Program-made: the position numbers and the translations under genes | Assembly (NCBI GenBank): GCA_023457435.1 | Contig: JAEWLS010000027.1 | Span: forward strand, 1 to 64,000 | DNA length: 64,000 nt | From: Pseudomonadota bacterium | Lineage (GTDB): Bacteria; Pseudomonadota; Alphaproteobacteria; Rhizobiales; Rhizobiaceae | Direction: 5' to 3' | Notes under the pieces: model-generated | Seen by the model: the letters and a program-made list of their open reading frames with translations, nothing else | The model's database searches: none | Told to the model about the DNA's origin: nothing | Part shown: positions 1 to 9,631 of the stretch, one piece after another | Layout of the letters: every line of letters starts with the position of its first letter | How positions within the stretch are numbered: the first letter of the stretch is position 1

Positions 1-95
1 CCCCGACGCGGAACAGCGGTAGGCTTTCGAAACTGTCGGGCTAATCGGGTGAATTACTGTCCCTGATCTGAGGGAAATGCCCGTGTTTCGCGCGC

Positions 96-123
96 AAAAA
101 AAGCCCCGCGTCGCCGCGGGGCT
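96..123 (-). terminator. Rho-independent terminator of rpoD
   Basis: A 9-bp perfect inverted repeat (102-110 with 115-123) has a 4-nt loop. On the minus strand it is followed by a run of seven T (complement of 96-102). It sits just past the rpoD stop at 146. Positions 1-95 hold no gene I can support. Confidence 0.85.
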
Positions 124-145
124 CTGATCAATCAAACGGCCTCAG

Positions 146-2173
146 TTACTGATCCAGGAAACTCCGCATCTTCCGCGACCGCGAGGGATGCTTCAGCTTG
201 CGCAACGCCTTCGCTTCGATCTGGCGAATACGCTCGCGCGTAACGCTGAACTGCTGCCCGACCTCTTCCAGCGTATGATCGGTGTTCATGCCGATGCCGA
301 AGCGCATGCGCAGAACGCGTTCCTCACGCGGGGTTAGGGACGCAAGCACTCGCGTCACCGTTTCCTTGAGGTTCGACTGGATCGCGGCGTCCACCGGGAT
401 GACGGCGTTCTTGTCCTCGATGAAATCGCCGAGGTGGCTGTCTTCCTCGTCGCCAATCGGCGTTTCGAGGCTGATCGGCTCCTTGGCGATCTTCATCACC
501 TTGCGGACCTTTTCGAGCGGCATCGAAAGGCGCTCGGCGAGCTCCTCCGGCGTCGCTTCGCGGCCGGTCTCGTGCAGGAACTGACGGCCCGTGCGGACGA
601 GCTTGTTAATCGTCTCGATCATGTGGACCGGGATGCGGATGGTCCGCGCCTGGTCGGCGATCGAGCGGGTGATCGCCTGCCGGATCCACCAGGTGGCGTA
701 GGTCGAGAACTTGTAGCCGCGGCGGTACTCGAACTTGTCCACCGCCTTCATCAGGCCGATGTTGCCTTCCTGGATGAGGTCGAGGAACTGCAGGCCGCGG
801 TTCGTGTACTTCTTGGCGATCGAGATCACGAGACGGAGATTGGCTTCCACCATCTCCTTCTTGGCGATCGCGGCTTCGCGTTCGCCCTTCTGCACCTTGT
901 GGACGATGCGGCGATACTCGGCGATGTCGAGGCCGGTCTCGGTGGCGAGCGTGGTGATCTCGGAGCGGATCTCGAATGCGGTGCCGCCTTCGCGCTTGGC
1001 GAACTCGGCCCAGCCCTTGCCGGGCAGCGCCGCGACGGTTTCCACCCAGTTCTGATCGAGCTCGGAGCCGTAATAGGCCTCGAGGAACGCTTCACGCTTC
1101 ACGCCATAGCTCTCGGCCAGCCGCAGCAGGCGGCCTTCGAGGCGCACCAGGCGCTTGTTGATGTCGTAGAGCTGCTCGACCAGCGCCTCGATGCGGGCGT
1201 TGTTGAGCGACAGCGACTTGACCGCCGTGATCAGCTCTTCCTTGAGCTTCTTGTAGGAGCGCTCCTGGCTGGACGACAGCGCGCCGGTGGCGGCGAGGCG
1301 GGCCTCGACCTGCTGGTCCTGCAGCTTGCGCAGCTTCTTGTAGGTCGAGGCGATGACGTCGAGCGTCTCCATCACCTGCGGGCGGAGCTCGGCCTCCATC
1401 GCGGCGAGCGAGAGGTTGGCCTCGTCGTCCTCGTCGTCGTCTTCCTCGACGCGGCTCTCGCCGCCGACATTGGTGATGTCGTCCTCGTCCTCGCGCGAAC
1501 CGCGGCGGAAGCTGCGCGGATCGTCCTTCGGCCTGGCGTCCTCGTCGACGCGCTCGACGACCGGCGCCTGCTTGGCCTCGGGTCCTGCATAGGTCGCCTC
1601 GAGATCGATGATCTCGCGCAGCAGGATCTTGGATTCGTTGAGTTCGTCGCGCCAGATGATGATGGCCTGGAACGTGAGCGGGCTCTCGCACAGCCCGGCG
1701 ATCATGGTCTCGCGGCCGGCCTCGATGCGCTTGGCGATGGCGATTTCGCCCTCGCGCGACAGAAGCTCCACCGAGCCCATCTCGCGCAGGTACATGCGGA
1801 CCGGGTCGTCGGTGCGGTCGGTCGGTTCCTTCTTGGTGGTCGTGGCGACGGCGGTGCCGGTCTGCTCGGCGAGTTCGCTTGCCTCTTCCTCGGCATCGGG
1901 CTCGGCCTTCTCGGCCTCCTCGCCCTCGGCGCGTTCTTCGTCCTCGACGACGTTGATGCCCATGTCGGACAGCATCGCCATCGTGTCCTCGATCTGCTCG
2001 GAGGTCACTTCCTCCGACGGCAGAACCGAATTGAGCTCGTCCATGGTCACGTAGCCGCGCTTCTTCGCGGCTTTGATCATCTTCTTGACCGCGTCGTCGG
2101 AGAGGTCGAGCAGCGGGCCGTCCGTCGTGCCCTCGCGCTCGGTCTCGACCTCTTCCTTCTCGTTCTTCGCCAT
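146..2173 (-). CDS. rpoD: RNA polymerase primary sigma factor RpoD (sigma-70)
   Basis: Housekeeping sigma factor that directs core RNA polymerase to -35/-10 promoters. The 675-residue product has, in order, the region 1.1 domain (about residues 20-90), an acidic low-complexity stretch, region 1.2 ([10 protein letters not shown]), a large non-conserved region with a second acidic block, and regions 2-4. Region 2 shows [19 protein letters not shown] and [10 protein letters not shown]. Region 4 ends in the helix-turn-helix [21 protein letters not shown] chose the ATG at 2173 because an AAAGG-type ribosome site precedes it; the same frame stays open upstream to 2236, but those residues are not typical of the family. 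Length and acidic insertions fit alphaproteobacterial RpoD. It lies downstream of dnaG on the same strand, with a terminator between them. Confidence 0.98.
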   Translation of the reverse strand: MAKNEKEEVETEREGTTDGPLLDLSDDAVKKMIKAAKKRGYVTMDELNSVLPSEEVTSEQIEDTMAMLSDMGINVVEDEERAEGEEAEKAEPDAEEEASELAEQTGTAVATTTKKEPTDRTDDPVRMYLREMGSVELLSREGEIAIAKRIEAGRETMIAGLCESPLTFQAIIIWRDELNESKILLREIIDLEATYAGPEAKQAPVVERVDEDARPKDDPRSFRRGSREDEDDITNVGGESRVEEDDDEDDEANLSLAAMEAELRPQVMETLDVIASTYKKLRKLQDQQVEARLAATGALSSSQERSYKKLKEELITAVKSLSLNNARIEALVEQLYDINKRLVRLEGRLLRLAESYGVKREAFLEAYYGSELDQNWVETVAALPGKGWAEFAKREGGTAFEIRSEITTLATETGLDIAEYRRIVHKVQKGEREAAIAKKEMVEANLRLVISIAKKYTNRGLQFLDLIQEGNIGLMKAVDKFEYRRGYKFSTYATWWIRQAITRSIADQARTIRIPVHMIETINKLVRTGRQFLHETGREATPEELAERLSMPLEKVRKVMKIAKEPISLETPIGDEEDSHLGDFIEDKNAVIPVDAAIQSNLKETVTRVLASLTPREERVLRMRFGIGMNTDHTLEEVGQQFSVTRERIRQIEAKALRKLKHPSRSRKMRSFLDQ

Positions 2174-2465
2174 GCTTCGCCTTTCAACTCGCGGCCCGGG
2201 CTCCAATATGCCCGTCACTGCCGCATCGGAGGACAAAATCCTTCCGACAGACCCTGGTAACTGGACCCGAGCCCCTTAAATCGCGCTTAACCTTGTCACA
2301 TAGAGGGCTGAAAAAGCCCGTCCACCGTCACGAAAGGCGCTTGTGTCGAAAAAAGGGGCGGCCCGGCCGCCTTCGCTTTCGAATCGTCCTGATTCCGTCA
2401 TTCCTTCGCAAGGTCAAGGCTCGTCGCATGATTCGCCATGAAAAAGCGAATCACTGCCGCAGCGG
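2174..2465 (-). promoter_or_regulatory. dnaG-rpoD intergenic region (rpoD leader)
   Basis: This 292-bp gap between the dnaG stop and the rpoD start holds a dnaG terminator (2349-2371) and presumably the rpoD promoter downstream of it. I could not pick a convincing -35/-10 pair by eye. A second hairpin, GATTCGC with GCGAATC (2430-2436 and 2446-2452), lies near the dnaG end, but its T-run is in the loop rather than after the stem. Confidence 0.4.
2349..2371 (-). terminator. Rho-independent terminator downstream of dnaG
   Basis: The GC stem GGCGGC/GCCGCC (2357-2362 with 2366-2371) has a 3-nt loop. On the minus strand it is followed by CC and six T (complement of 2349-2354). It would end dnaG transcription before rpoD starts. 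Confidence 0.6.
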
Positions 2466-4391
2466 TCAGCTACGCGTGGCCCTGCCGGACTGCACTCCAA
2501 AGCCCTCGATAAGCGCCTCGGTCGCCTGGACATCCTGGAACTGAGCCTGGATTTCCACGAGATGCCGATAGTTCTCGTCGGTGGGATCGTTCGCAAGCGC
2601 CATTTCGGCGGCTTTCAGCTCCTTAGATAAGGAGCCGGCGCTGCGCTGCAAGTGGAGTGCCTGCAGGAAGGCGTCGCGCGCATCCTCGTATGCGGCGTCT
2701 TCGAGCGCCGGCCACTGCCGCGCGCGGCGGACGAGTTCGACGGCGCGCGACCAGATTTCGGCGTGACCCTGCCGTTCGATCTGGGCGACGACGGTGGCGC
2801 GATCGGCGGAATGATCCTGAACGTGCGCGTCAAGCGCGGCGGCGTGCAGCTTCTTCAGATCGGCATTGGCCGGCTGGAGCTTTTCGGCGGCGTCGAAGAA
2901 CTCCTCGAACAGGCCGGGATGGTTAACCAGCGCGACGACGAGCACCGTCTCGCGCAAGGGCAGCGCGGCGGCGCGTCGCACCAGGGCCGACCGGGCGAGG
3001 CTTTCGGAGACCGCGAGGCGCCCTGCGGCGACACCAGCGTTGCGTCTGGCGTCCTGCTTCCCCTTGTCGCGCGCGCCCGGATTGCGCTGTGGGCGCGACA
3101 TGCCGAAGAAGGCCTGGGCGCGATCCCGCATCTCCTGCGCGTAATGGAAGCGCACGCTCTCGTCCTTGATGCGCGAGGTCAGCTCGCGCAGCCGCTTGTC
3201 GAGCTCGGCGCGCCGTTCCGGCGTGTCGAACACCGCGCCGGAGGTTTCGCGCAGCCAAAGCAGGTCGGCCAGCGGCTTCGCCTCGGCGATCAGCCGGCCG
3301 AAGGCGTCGGCGCCCTCGTCGCGGACGATGTCGTCGGGGTCCCTGCCTTCGGGCAGGAGGGCGAAGCGCAGCGTCCGGCCGGGCTGGATCAGCGGCAGCG
3401 CAAGGTCGGCTGCGCGATAGGCGGCGCGCAGGCCCGCCTGGTCGCCGTCGAAGCACATGACGGGCTCGCCGCTCATCCGCCACAGGAGCTCGAGCTGGTT
3501 CTCGGTCAGCGCCGTGCCGAGCGGCGCTACGGCGTGATGGAAGCCGCCCTGGGCGATGCCGATGACGTCCATGTAGCCTTCGACGGCGATGACCGAGCCG
3601 CCCCTGGCCGGGCCCTGGGCCAGCGCCTTGCGGGCCCGGGCGAAGTTGAACAGGACGTTGCCCTTGTGGAAGAGCTCGGTCTCCGGCGAATTCAGGTACT
3701 TCGCCGGAGCGTCGGATGAAAGGGCGCGGCCGCCGAAGGCGATGACGCGCCCGCGTGCATCCTCGATCGGGAAGATGATGCGGTCGCGGAAACGGTCGTA
3801 GGGGACGGGCACGCCGTCGAAGACGGTCAGGCCGCAGGCCTCGATCTGGGCCTTCTCCACCCCTTTCGAGGCCAGATGCTCCTTCAGCGCGTTGCGGCTG
3901 TCCGGCGCGTAGCCGATGCGGAACTCCTGCTGCGTGGCCGCAGAGAGGCCGCGCTCGCGCAAGTAGGCGCGGGCCTTTGCGCCTTCGGACGCCTGTAGCT
4001 TCTCCTGGAAGAAGCGCGCCGCCATCTCCATGACGTCGGTTAGGCTCGCGCGCTGGCGATCTCGGCGCTCCTCCTGCGCGTCGCGCGCCGGCATCGGCAC
4101 GCCGGCCTGAGCGGCCAGCCGCTCGACGGCTTCGGGGAAGCTCATGCCCTCGAGTTCGGTCAGGAAGCGGAAGTGGTCACCGGACACGCCGCAGCCGAAG
4201 CAGTGGTAGCGGCCCTTGCGATCCTCGCAATGGAAGGACGGCGTCTTCTCGCCGTGGAACGGGCAGCAGCCCCAAAAGTCCCCCCTGGAGGCATTTGTCT
4301 TCTTGCGGTCCCACGCGACGCGCGCGCCAACGACGGCCGAGATCGGCAGCCGGTCGCGGATGTCGTCGAGGAAGGCGTCGGAGAAGCGCAT
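2466..4391 (-). CDS. dnaG: DNA primase DnaG
   Basis: Synthesises RNA primers for replication and works with the DnaB helicase. The 641-residue product starts with the CHC2 zinc-binding domain (Cys43, His46, Cys64, Cys67 in the pattern CPFH...YHCFGC). The catalytic core and TOPRIM domain follow, with the acidic motifs AVEGYMDV and CFDGDQAG, and then a helical C-terminal part expected to bind DnaB. I chose the ATG at 4391, giving MRFSDAFLDDIRDR, because bacterial primases start this way; the open frame upstream of it is not primase-like. It diverges from the RidA gene and runs toward rpoD, the usual order in this bacterial group. Confidence 0.97.
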   Translation of the reverse strand: MRFSDAFLDDIRDRLPISAVVGARVAWDRKKTNASRGDFWGCCPFHGEKTPSFHCEDRKGRYHCFGCGVSGDHFRFLTELEGMSFPEAVERLAAQAGVPMPARDAQEERRDRQRASLTDVMEMAARFFQEKLQASEGAKARAYLRERGLSAATQQEFRIGYAPDSRNALKEHLASKGVEKAQIEACGLTVFDGVPVPYDRFRDRIIFPIEDARGRVIAFGGRALSSDAPAKYLNSPETELFHKGNVLFNFARARKALAQGPARGGSVIAVEGYMDVIGIAQGGFHHAVAPLGTALTENQLELLWRMSGEPVMCFDGDQAGLRAAYRAADLALPLIQPGRTLRFALLPEGRDPDDIVRDEGADAFGRLIAEAKPLADLLWLRETSGAVFDTPERRAELDKRLRELTSRIKDESVRFHYAQEMRDRAQAFFGMSRPQRNPGARDKGKQDARRNAGVAAGRLAVSESLARSALVRRAAALPLRETVLVVALVNHPGLFEEFFDAAEKLQPANADLKKLHAAALDAHVQDHSADRATVVAQIERQGHAEIWSRAVELVRRARQWPALEDAAYEDARDAFLQALHLQRSAGSLSKELKAAEMALANDPTDENYRHLVEIQAQFQDVQATEALIEGFGVQSGRATRS

Positions 4392-4491
4392 CCGGGTTCC
4401 TATAGCGCGCTGGGCGCGTCTCGCCATCATACATGGCTTGCTCGCGGTGGTACCCATGGTAAGCACGCGCAACGCCATCGCGGAGGTAATC

Positions 4492-4839
4492 ATGAGCATC
4501 ACCCGTCACCAGTCCAACCAGCGCATGAGCCAGCTCGTGACGCACAACGGGGTTGCCTACCTCGCCGGGCAGGTCGCCGACGACCCCAAGGCCGACGCCG
4601 GCACCCAGACGCAACAGATCCTCGACAAGATCGACGCATTGCTGAAGCTCGCAGGCAGCGACCGTACGAAGATCCTTTCGGCGACGATCTGGCTCTCCGA
4701 TTCTCGCTACTTCGCCGACATGAACGCCAAATGGGACGCATGGGTGCCCGCAGGTGCGGCGCCGGCGCGCGCGACGGTGCAATCGGCACTCGCAGGGCCG
4801 GACTACAAGGTCGAGATCGGCATCATCGCTGCGATCTGA
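4492..4839 (+). CDS. RidA/YjgF/Rid-family protein
   Basis: A 115-residue single-domain Rid protein. Archetypal RidA hydrolyses reactive enamine/imine intermediates released by PLP enzymes, but many subfamily members have unknown substrates. Visible family features are VAYLAGQVADD near the N-terminus, a central TKILSATIWLSD strand-helix segment and the C-terminal PARATVQSAL with a conserved-type Arg. The ATG at 4492 has CGGAGG seven bases upstream; the longer open frame from 4216 overlaps dnaG antisense and is rejected. It is divergent from dnaG. Confidence 0.9.
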   Translation: MSITRHQSNQRMSQLVTHNGVAYLAGQVADDPKADAGTQTQQILDKIDALLKLAGSDRTKILSATIWLSDSRYFADMNAKWDAWVPAGAAPARATVQSALAGPDYKVEIGIIAAI

Positions 4840-4946
4840 AATTTCTTCGCCCCGGCGGCGTTTGAGGATGATCGTTCGCCTGCGGCGATCATTCGCATCG
4901 GCTCTTTTCGTTGGATCGCGTGATCCAGGCATAATATTCCCCGCTG

Positions 4947-5987
4947 ATGGGTCACGCGGGAATTGAGAGGGCGCCAGACGCGGCGGCGGAAGAGGGTGAC
5001 AGCCCGGCCGCGGGCAGGATGTCGACCTCGATGCCGGGCCTGGCGCTCGCGGCAGCAATCGCAGCAGCTGCCATGGTGGCTCAGCGTATGTCCGGGATCG
5101 CCGGGCTTAGCCCGCTCATCCTGGCGGTCGTCGCCGGCATCGCCATCGCCAATTCGACCGGCGTGCCGAAGGCGGCAAGGCCCGGCCTCGCCATCGCGAT
5201 GCGGCCGGTGCTGCGCTTCGCGATCGTACTCCTCGGCGCGCAGCTGACGTTCGTGCAGATCGGGGAGATCGGCATCGGCGGCATCTCCGTCGTCATGCTG
5301 ACGGTCGCGGCGACATTCCTGTTCACGCTCAAGGCAGGGGCGCTGCTCGGGGTCGAACCAGCCCTTGCACGCATGATCGCCGCCGGAACGTCCATCTGCG
5401 GCGCGTCGGCCGTCATCGCAACCAACGCGGTCGGCGGCGGACGCAGCGATCAGGTGGCAACGGCGATCGCCTGCGTCACGCTGTTCGGCACCGTCGCGAT
5501 GCTCGGCTATCCGCTGGTTGGCGGGCTGCTCGGGCTGGACGCGCATATGTATGGCGTGTGGACCGGGGCGTCGGTGCACGAGGTCGCGCAGGCGGTGGCG
5601 GCCGGCTTTGCCGGCGGCCCGGAAGCCGGCGAGACGGCGACGGTGACCAAGCTCGCGCGCGTGCTGATGCTGGCGCCGGTGCTCCTGGTTGTCGCGCGCT
5701 CGATCAAGGTGCCAGCCGGAGCCAAGCGGCCGCCGGCGGTACCTCTGTTCGTGGTCGGCTTCGCGGCGATGGTGGTGCTGAACAGCGTCGTCAGCGTGCC
5801 GGCGGAGCTTCGCCAGGCTCTGTCGCTTGCGACCACATTCCTGATGGCGATGTCGCTCGCCGCGGTCGGGCTGGCCACCGATATCCGTGCTCTGGTCTCC
5901 GGCGGCGTCCGGCCATTCCTGCTCGGCCTCGCGGCATTCCTGTTCGTCGCGACTTTCGGCATGATGCTCGTCACGATCATCATGTGA
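4947..5987 (+). CDS. YeiH/UPF0324-family putative sulfate/anion exporter
   Basis: A polytopic inner-membrane protein of up to 346 residues with about ten hydrophobic segments. It matches the YeiH/YadS-like UPF0324 family by its pattern: LRFAIVLLGAQLTF, AAGTSICGASAVIA, a GASVHEVAQAVAA loop and the C-terminal ATTFLMAMSLAAVGLATDI. Family members are annotated as putative sulfate exporters; the substrate here is not shown by sequence. The start is uncertain: ATG at 4947 or 5019, neither with a clear ribosome site. A LysR gene follows after 7 bp, the same pairing as yeiH/yeiE in enterobacteria. Confidence 0.88.
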   Translation: MGHAGIERAPDAAAEEGDSPAAGRMSTSMPGLALAAAIAAAAMVAQRMSGIAGLSPLILAVVAGIAIANSTGVPKAARPGLAIAMRPVLRFAIVLLGAQLTFVQIGEIGIGGISVVMLTVAATFLFTLKAGALLGVEPALARMIAAGTSICGASAVIATNAVGGGRSDQVATAIACVTLFGTVAMLGYPLVGGLLGLDAHMYGVWTGASVHEVAQAVAAGFAGGPEAGETATVTKLARVLMLAPVLLVVARSIKVPAGAKRPPAVPLFVVGFAAMVVLNSVVSVPAELRQALSLATTFLMAMSLAAVGLATDIRALVSGGVRPFLLGLAAFLFVATFGMMLVTIIM

Positions 5988-5994
5988 GGCGGGC

Positions 5995-6858
5995 TTGACC
6001 CTCGAACAGTTGCGTATCTTCGTCGCCGTCGCGGAGCGGGAGCATGTGACGCTCGGCGCGCGCGACCTGAACCTCACGCAGTCGGCGACCAGCGCGGCGA
6101 TCGCGGCGCTCGAAGCGCGCCACGCGGCCAGGCTGTTCGACCGCGTCGGCCGCGGGATCGCGCTGACCGACGCGGGCCGCATTTTCCTGGCCGAAGCGCG
6201 CGCCGTGCTGGCGCGCGCTGCGGCGGCGGAAGCGGTGCTCGCCGATCTTTCCGGGCTGAAGCGGGGCGCGCTGTCGATCGCCGCCAGCCAGACAGTGGGC
6301 AGCTACTGGCTGCCGCAGCGGCTCGGCGCGTTCCGGACACGCTATCCCGGGATCGAGGTGAGCGTCGAAATCGGCAACACGCGCTTCGTCGCCGGTCGGG
6401 TTCGGGACGGCAGCGTCGATCTCGGTATCGTCGAGGGCGCAGTCGAGGACCGGCTACTCGAGGTCACGACGGTCGGCGAGGACGAGATGGTGCTCGTCGT
6501 GGGGACGCAGCATCCGTGGGCGACCGGCGCGAGCGGCACTCGAGATCTGGCAGCGACGAACTGGGTGGTGCGCGAGCGCGGCTCCGGCACGCGGGCGATT
6601 TTCGATGCGCTGACCGCCGGCAGCGATGCCGCGGCGCTTCACATGCTGGAACTCCCGGCCAACGAGGCGGTGCGCGGCGCGGTAATCGCAGGTGCGGGTG
6701 CCGCGATCCTGTCGCGGCTGGTGGTGGCGGATGCGCTGGCGCTCGACCAGCTCGTCGAAGTCTCGCACCCGCTGCCGCCGCGAAGCTTCTACGCGCTGAC
6801 CCACAAGGAGCGGCATCAGACGCGCGCTGCGGCCGAGTTCCGCCTCATGCTGGACTAG
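5995..6858 (+). CDS. LysR-family transcriptional regulator (YeiE/CysB-like)
   Basis: A 287-residue LysR-type regulator. The N-terminal winged helix-turn-helix covers about residues 1-60 (LRIFVAVAEREHVTLGARDLNLTQSATSAAIAALE), and a periplasmic-binding-like effector domain follows. The start is a TTG at 5995, the only start giving the canonical TLEQLRIFV N-terminus. It lies 7 bp after the YeiH-type exporter and 3 bp before yjbQ, so the three are probably one transcript. By analogy with yeiE it may control the exporter; the ligand is unknown. Confidence 0.92.
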   Translation: MTLEQLRIFVAVAEREHVTLGARDLNLTQSATSAAIAALEARHAARLFDRVGRGIALTDAGRIFLAEARAVLARAAAAEAVLADLSGLKRGALSIAASQTVGSYWLPQRLGAFRTRYPGIEVSVEIGNTRFVAGRVRDGSVDLGIVEGAVEDRLLEVTTVGEDEMVLVVGTQHPWATGASGTRDLAATNWVVRERGSGTRAIFDALTAGSDAAALHMLELPANEAVRGAVIAGAGAAILSRLVVADALALDQLVEVSHPLPPRSFYALTHKERHQTRAAAEFRLMLD

Positions 6859-6861
6859 GCG

Positions 6862-7284
6862 ATGGCGCACAAGACGATCATCGTCCCTACCACCGGGCAG
6901 GGCCTCTACGAGATCACCGACAAGGCGTCGGGGTTCGTCGGCGCGGCGGGCATGCGCGAGGGACTGCTGACGCTCTTCGTGCGGCATACTTCGTGCTCGC
7001 TGCTGATTCAGGAGAATGCCGACCCGGACGTGCGCCGGGACCTCGACGCGTTCTTCCGGCGCCTCGTCCCTCCTGCCGACGACCTGGCGATGGACTGGAT
7101 CGTTCACACGACGGAGGGGCCGGACGACATGCCAGCCGATATCAAGGCGGCACTGACGGCTGTGTCATTGTCGATCCCGGTCGGTGGCGGCCGGCTCGTG
7201 CTCGGAACCTGGCAGGGCATCTACCTGTTCGAACACCGCGACGCGCCGCACCGGCGAGAGATCGTCATGCACTTGTCGCCCTGA
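6862..7284 (+). CDS. YjbQ/UPF0047-family protein
   Basis: A 140-residue protein of the YjbQ (UPF0047) family, whose members have weak thiamine-phosphate-synthase activity and no firm role. Family signatures seen are LTLFVRHTSCSLLIQENADP, the central HTTEGPDDMPADIKAAL and the C-terminal GTWQGIYLFEHR. Length is typical. It starts 3 bp after the LysR stop, suggesting co-transcription. Confidence 0.93.
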   Translation: MAHKTIIVPTTGQGLYEITDKASGFVGAAGMREGLLTLFVRHTSCSLLIQENADPDVRRDLDAFFRRLVPPADDLAMDWIVHTTEGPDDMPADIKAALTAVSLSIPVGGGRLVLGTWQGIYLFEHRDAPHRREIVMHLSP

Positions 7285-7396
7285 TCCATCGAATGCGAAC
7301 GGCTTCGTTTTCCCTCGCTTAACCACGCCGACAGGTGCCAGGGCACGCGGCAGTCGCGGATATTTTCAATTCAGTTTCCGATGCTACGTCCGCAGC

Positions 7397-8143
7397 ATGC
7401 GCAGAACCGTCGGCATCATCGGCATCGAATTTACCGACCAGACCTTCGACGAGGCGGTCGGCGAACTCCACCGTTCGCTCGACGGCGACGCGCGGCGCAG
7501 CGTGTTCTTCGCGAACGCCGCGACGTTGAACCTCGCCGCCGACGATCCTGGCTACGCACGGACGCTGCGCAGCGGCGACATCGTCTATGGCGACGGCACG
7601 GGGATACGCTGGGCTGCGAAGATTCGCGGCGTCCGGCTGCAGTCCAATCTCAACGGTACCGACATGATCCCCGAGCTGCTGCGCCGGCGCCCGGGAACAC
7701 GCGTGTTCCTGCTCGGCGGGACGCAGGAGATGATCGCCGAAGCGGCGGCCGGATTCAGCGCGAGCTTTCCCGAGGCGGTCCTCGCAGACGCACACCACGG
7801 CTATTTCGACCACGACCGGTCGGACGCGGTGATCGAGCGCATCAACCAGTCGAACGCGGAGCTGCTGCTCGTCGGTTTCGGCAATCCCTTGCAGGAACGT
7901 TGGATCGCGCAGCATCGCGACAGGCTCGACGTCAAGCTGGCGGCGGGCGTCGGCGGGCTCTTTGCATACTGGTCCGGTACCCTGACGCGGGCGCCGCTAT
8001 GGTATCGCAACCTGGGTATCGAATGGGTCCACATCCTGAAGAAGCAGCCCCACAAGGCGCGACGCTACCTGCTCGGCAACCCGCTGTTCGTGTACCGCAT
8101 GATGAGCTGGCTGCTCTCCGACAGCGCGGGGAAGACCGCATGA
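7397..8143 (+). CDS. WecG/TagA/CpsF-family glycosyltransferase
   Basis: A 248-residue GT26-family glycosyltransferase, which typically adds the second sugar (for example N-acetylmannosamine or its uronic acid) to a lipid-linked GlcNAc. Signatures are FFANAATLNLAADDPGYA, the conserved YGDGTGIRW segment, GTRVFLLGGT and LLLVGFGNPLQERWI. I used the ATG at 7397 because the protein family starts just before the VGIIGIEFTD strand; the longer frame from 7184 overlaps yjbQ. Its stop overlaps the deacetylase start by 4 bp (ATGA), so both probably act on one surface polysaccharide. Confidence 0.9.
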   Translation: MRRTVGIIGIEFTDQTFDEAVGELHRSLDGDARRSVFFANAATLNLAADDPGYARTLRSGDIVYGDGTGIRWAAKIRGVRLQSNLNGTDMIPELLRRRPGTRVFLLGGTQEMIAEAAAGFSASFPEAVLADAHHGYFDHDRSDAVIERINQSNAELLLVGFGNPLQERWIAQHRDRLDVKLAAGVGGLFAYWSGTLTRAPLWYRNLGIEWVHILKKQPHKARRYLLGNPLFVYRMMSWLLSDSAGKTA

Positions 8144-8997
8144 AGCTCGACGAACACGCGATCGCTCCGAAGCGCTGGCTGGCGAAGAAGGCGGCTCGGA
8201 TCGCGGTCGCAGCCGCTTCCCTGCCGCTGACAACGATCCCGCAGCATGCCAACCGCGTGCGGGTGCTGACCTACCACCGTTTCGGTGACGAACTGCGCTC
8301 CCCTTACGCCGTTTCTGCCGCCGCGCTCGATGCCCAGATGGCGATGCTCGCGCAATACGGGCTGGCGGCGACAACGGCGCTGGCGCTCGACGTCATTCAG
8401 GGAAGGGCGCCGCAGCGACGCGCAACCATCGTCACCATGGACGACGGCGATCCTTCGGTTATCCGCCTCGCCGCGCCGATCTTCGAGCGGCATCGGATCC
8501 CGTACGTGGTCTACGTCGTTCCCGGGCGAATCGGGCGCGCCAACCACATGACCGTTGCGGAACTGCGTGCCCTGGCGGATCGCGGCGTGGAGATCGGCTC
8601 GCATACGCTGACTCACCGGTCCGTGCCGGGGCTCGCCGCACGCGACATGACCGAGGAACTCAACGGCTCGAAAAAGCAGATCGAAGACATCATTGGGCGT
8701 GAGGTGACGAGCTTCGCCTATCCGTTCGGGACCGTGCGTGACTTCGACCGCCGCAGCGCCGACGCGCTGCGGGCGGCGGGCTACAAGCTCGCCTTCACGT
8801 CGCAGCACGGGGCGCTAGCCAAGGGCCAGGACGCGATGATGCTGCCGCGCATCAAGATCGAAGGCGGCGACCCGCACTGGGTGTTCCAGGCTGCCTGCGC
8901 CGGCGGCCTCGACCAGTGGCGGTTCATCGACAGTGGTCTGTCTGGAACGCAGCGGCCGGAAGCCGCCGACCTCACCGGCGCCGAGCGCGCTGCCTGA
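8140..8997 (+). CDS. Polysaccharide deacetylase (NodB-homology, CE4) family protein
   Basis: A 285-residue carbohydrate esterase 4 family protein, expected to remove N- or O-acetyl groups from a surface polysaccharide. The visible NodB motifs are TMDDG (metal-binding Asp-Asp), SHTLTHRSV (metal-binding His pair) and FAYPFGT. The N-terminal 40 residues are basic then hydrophobic, possibly a membrane anchor. It is translationally coupled to the upstream glycosyltransferase by an ATGA overlap. Confidence 0.85.
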   Translation: MKLDEHAIAPKRWLAKKAARIAVAAASLPLTTIPQHANRVRVLTYHRFGDELRSPYAVSAAALDAQMAMLAQYGLAATTALALDVIQGRAPQRRATIVTMDDGDPSVIRLAAPIFERHRIPYVVYVVPGRIGRANHMTVAELRALADRGVEIGSHTLTHRSVPGLAARDMTEELNGSKKQIEDIIGREVTSFAYPFGTVRDFDRRSADALRAAGYKLAFTSQHGALAKGQDAMMLPRIKIEGGDPHWVFQAACAGGLDQWRFIDSGLSGTQRPEAADLTGAERAA

Positions 8998-9052
8998 CGG
9001 TTTCCCTCGCCACAATGCGTCTGTAAGGTCCGCCCCGACAGGGAGGATCGCG

Positions 9053-9343
9053 ATGTCGTTCTGGAAGAGGCTTTTCGGCGGGAGCGACGGCCAGGCGGAA
9101 ACGCCTGCCGCAGGGCGGTCCATCGAACACAAGGGCTTCTCGATCCGCGCCACGCCGTTCAAACAGGACGGGCAGTACCAGTGCTGCGGCGTGGTCTCGA
9201 AGGAAATCCACGGCAAGGTCGCCGAACACCGTTTCATCCGGGCGGATCGCTTCGCTTCGCTTGACGACGCGGTCGACATCTCGCTGCGCAAGGGGCAGCA
9301 ACTCGTTGACGAGCAGGGCGAGCGAGTTTTTGCGGAGCGCTGA
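9053..9343 (+). CDS. HlyU-family protein
   Basis: A 96-residue protein beginning MSFWKRLFGG, followed by a strand-rich domain (YKGF/HKGFSIRATPF, CGVVSKEI, EHRFIRADRFASLDDA). It matches the HlyU family, named after a Vibrio haemolysin activator; alphaproteobacterial members have no established function. The ATG at 9053 has a GGGAGG ribosome site. The open frame upstream to 8933 overlaps the deacetylase gene and is not used. Confidence 0.82.
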   Translation: MSFWKRLFGGSDGQAETPAAGRSIEHKGFSIRATPFKQDGQYQCCGVVSKEIHGKVAEHRFIRADRFASLDDAVDISLRKGQQLVDEQGERVFAER

Positions 9344-9355
9344 GCGCAAAGAAAA

Positions 9356-9385
9356 GCCCGGCCGGGGAGGGGGCACCGGCCGGGC
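9356..9385. repeat. Perfect 10-bp inverted repeat after the HlyU-like gene
   Basis: GCCCGGCCGG (9356-9365) pairs with CCGGCCGGGC (9376-9385) around a 10-nt loop. There is no T-run on the plus-strand side, but A-rich sequence precedes it, so it would work better as a minus-strand terminator. It may be a Rho-assisted end for the gene above. Apart from this and the terminator at 9593-9627, positions 9344-9631 hold nothing I can identify. Confidence 0.45.
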
Positions 9386-9592
9386 AGTTCGCCTATCTCC
9401 GGAATGAGAGCGCACCGGAGACGGGGCAGGGAACGGCTTTCACCGCAGGCGTCGGGTGGAGGGGACTAGCCCGGCGCCTAATCGAACAGATCGGGACCGA
9501 ATTGTGGCATTACAAGTGCCGCACTCTTTCCCTTGGTCGCTCCCTAAACGTTGCAGGAAGGCCACGGTTCCTGCCTAAAGGCGCAAGAGCGG

Positions 9593-9627
9593 AAAATTCC
9601 CTCCCCGCTGGGCGGGGAGGGAATTTT
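9593..9627 (-). terminator. Strong terminator of the OmpA-family gene
   Basis: A perfect 16-bp inverted repeat (9593-9608 with 9612-9627) with a 3-nt loop. GC-rich stem bases are flanked by AAAA and TTTT, so it is symmetric and can act in both directions. It lies 4 bp past the stop of the minus-strand OmpA-family gene. Confidence 0.9.
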
Positions 9628-9631
9628 GCAT

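Noticed and set aside
434..2260. 608-codon plus-strand open frame
   Set aside because: Antisense to rpoD with leucine/aspartate-rich shadow composition and no motif.
4803..6182. 459-codon minus-strand open frame
   Set aside because: Antisense to the YeiH-type exporter and LysR genes; Arg/His-rich and without domains.
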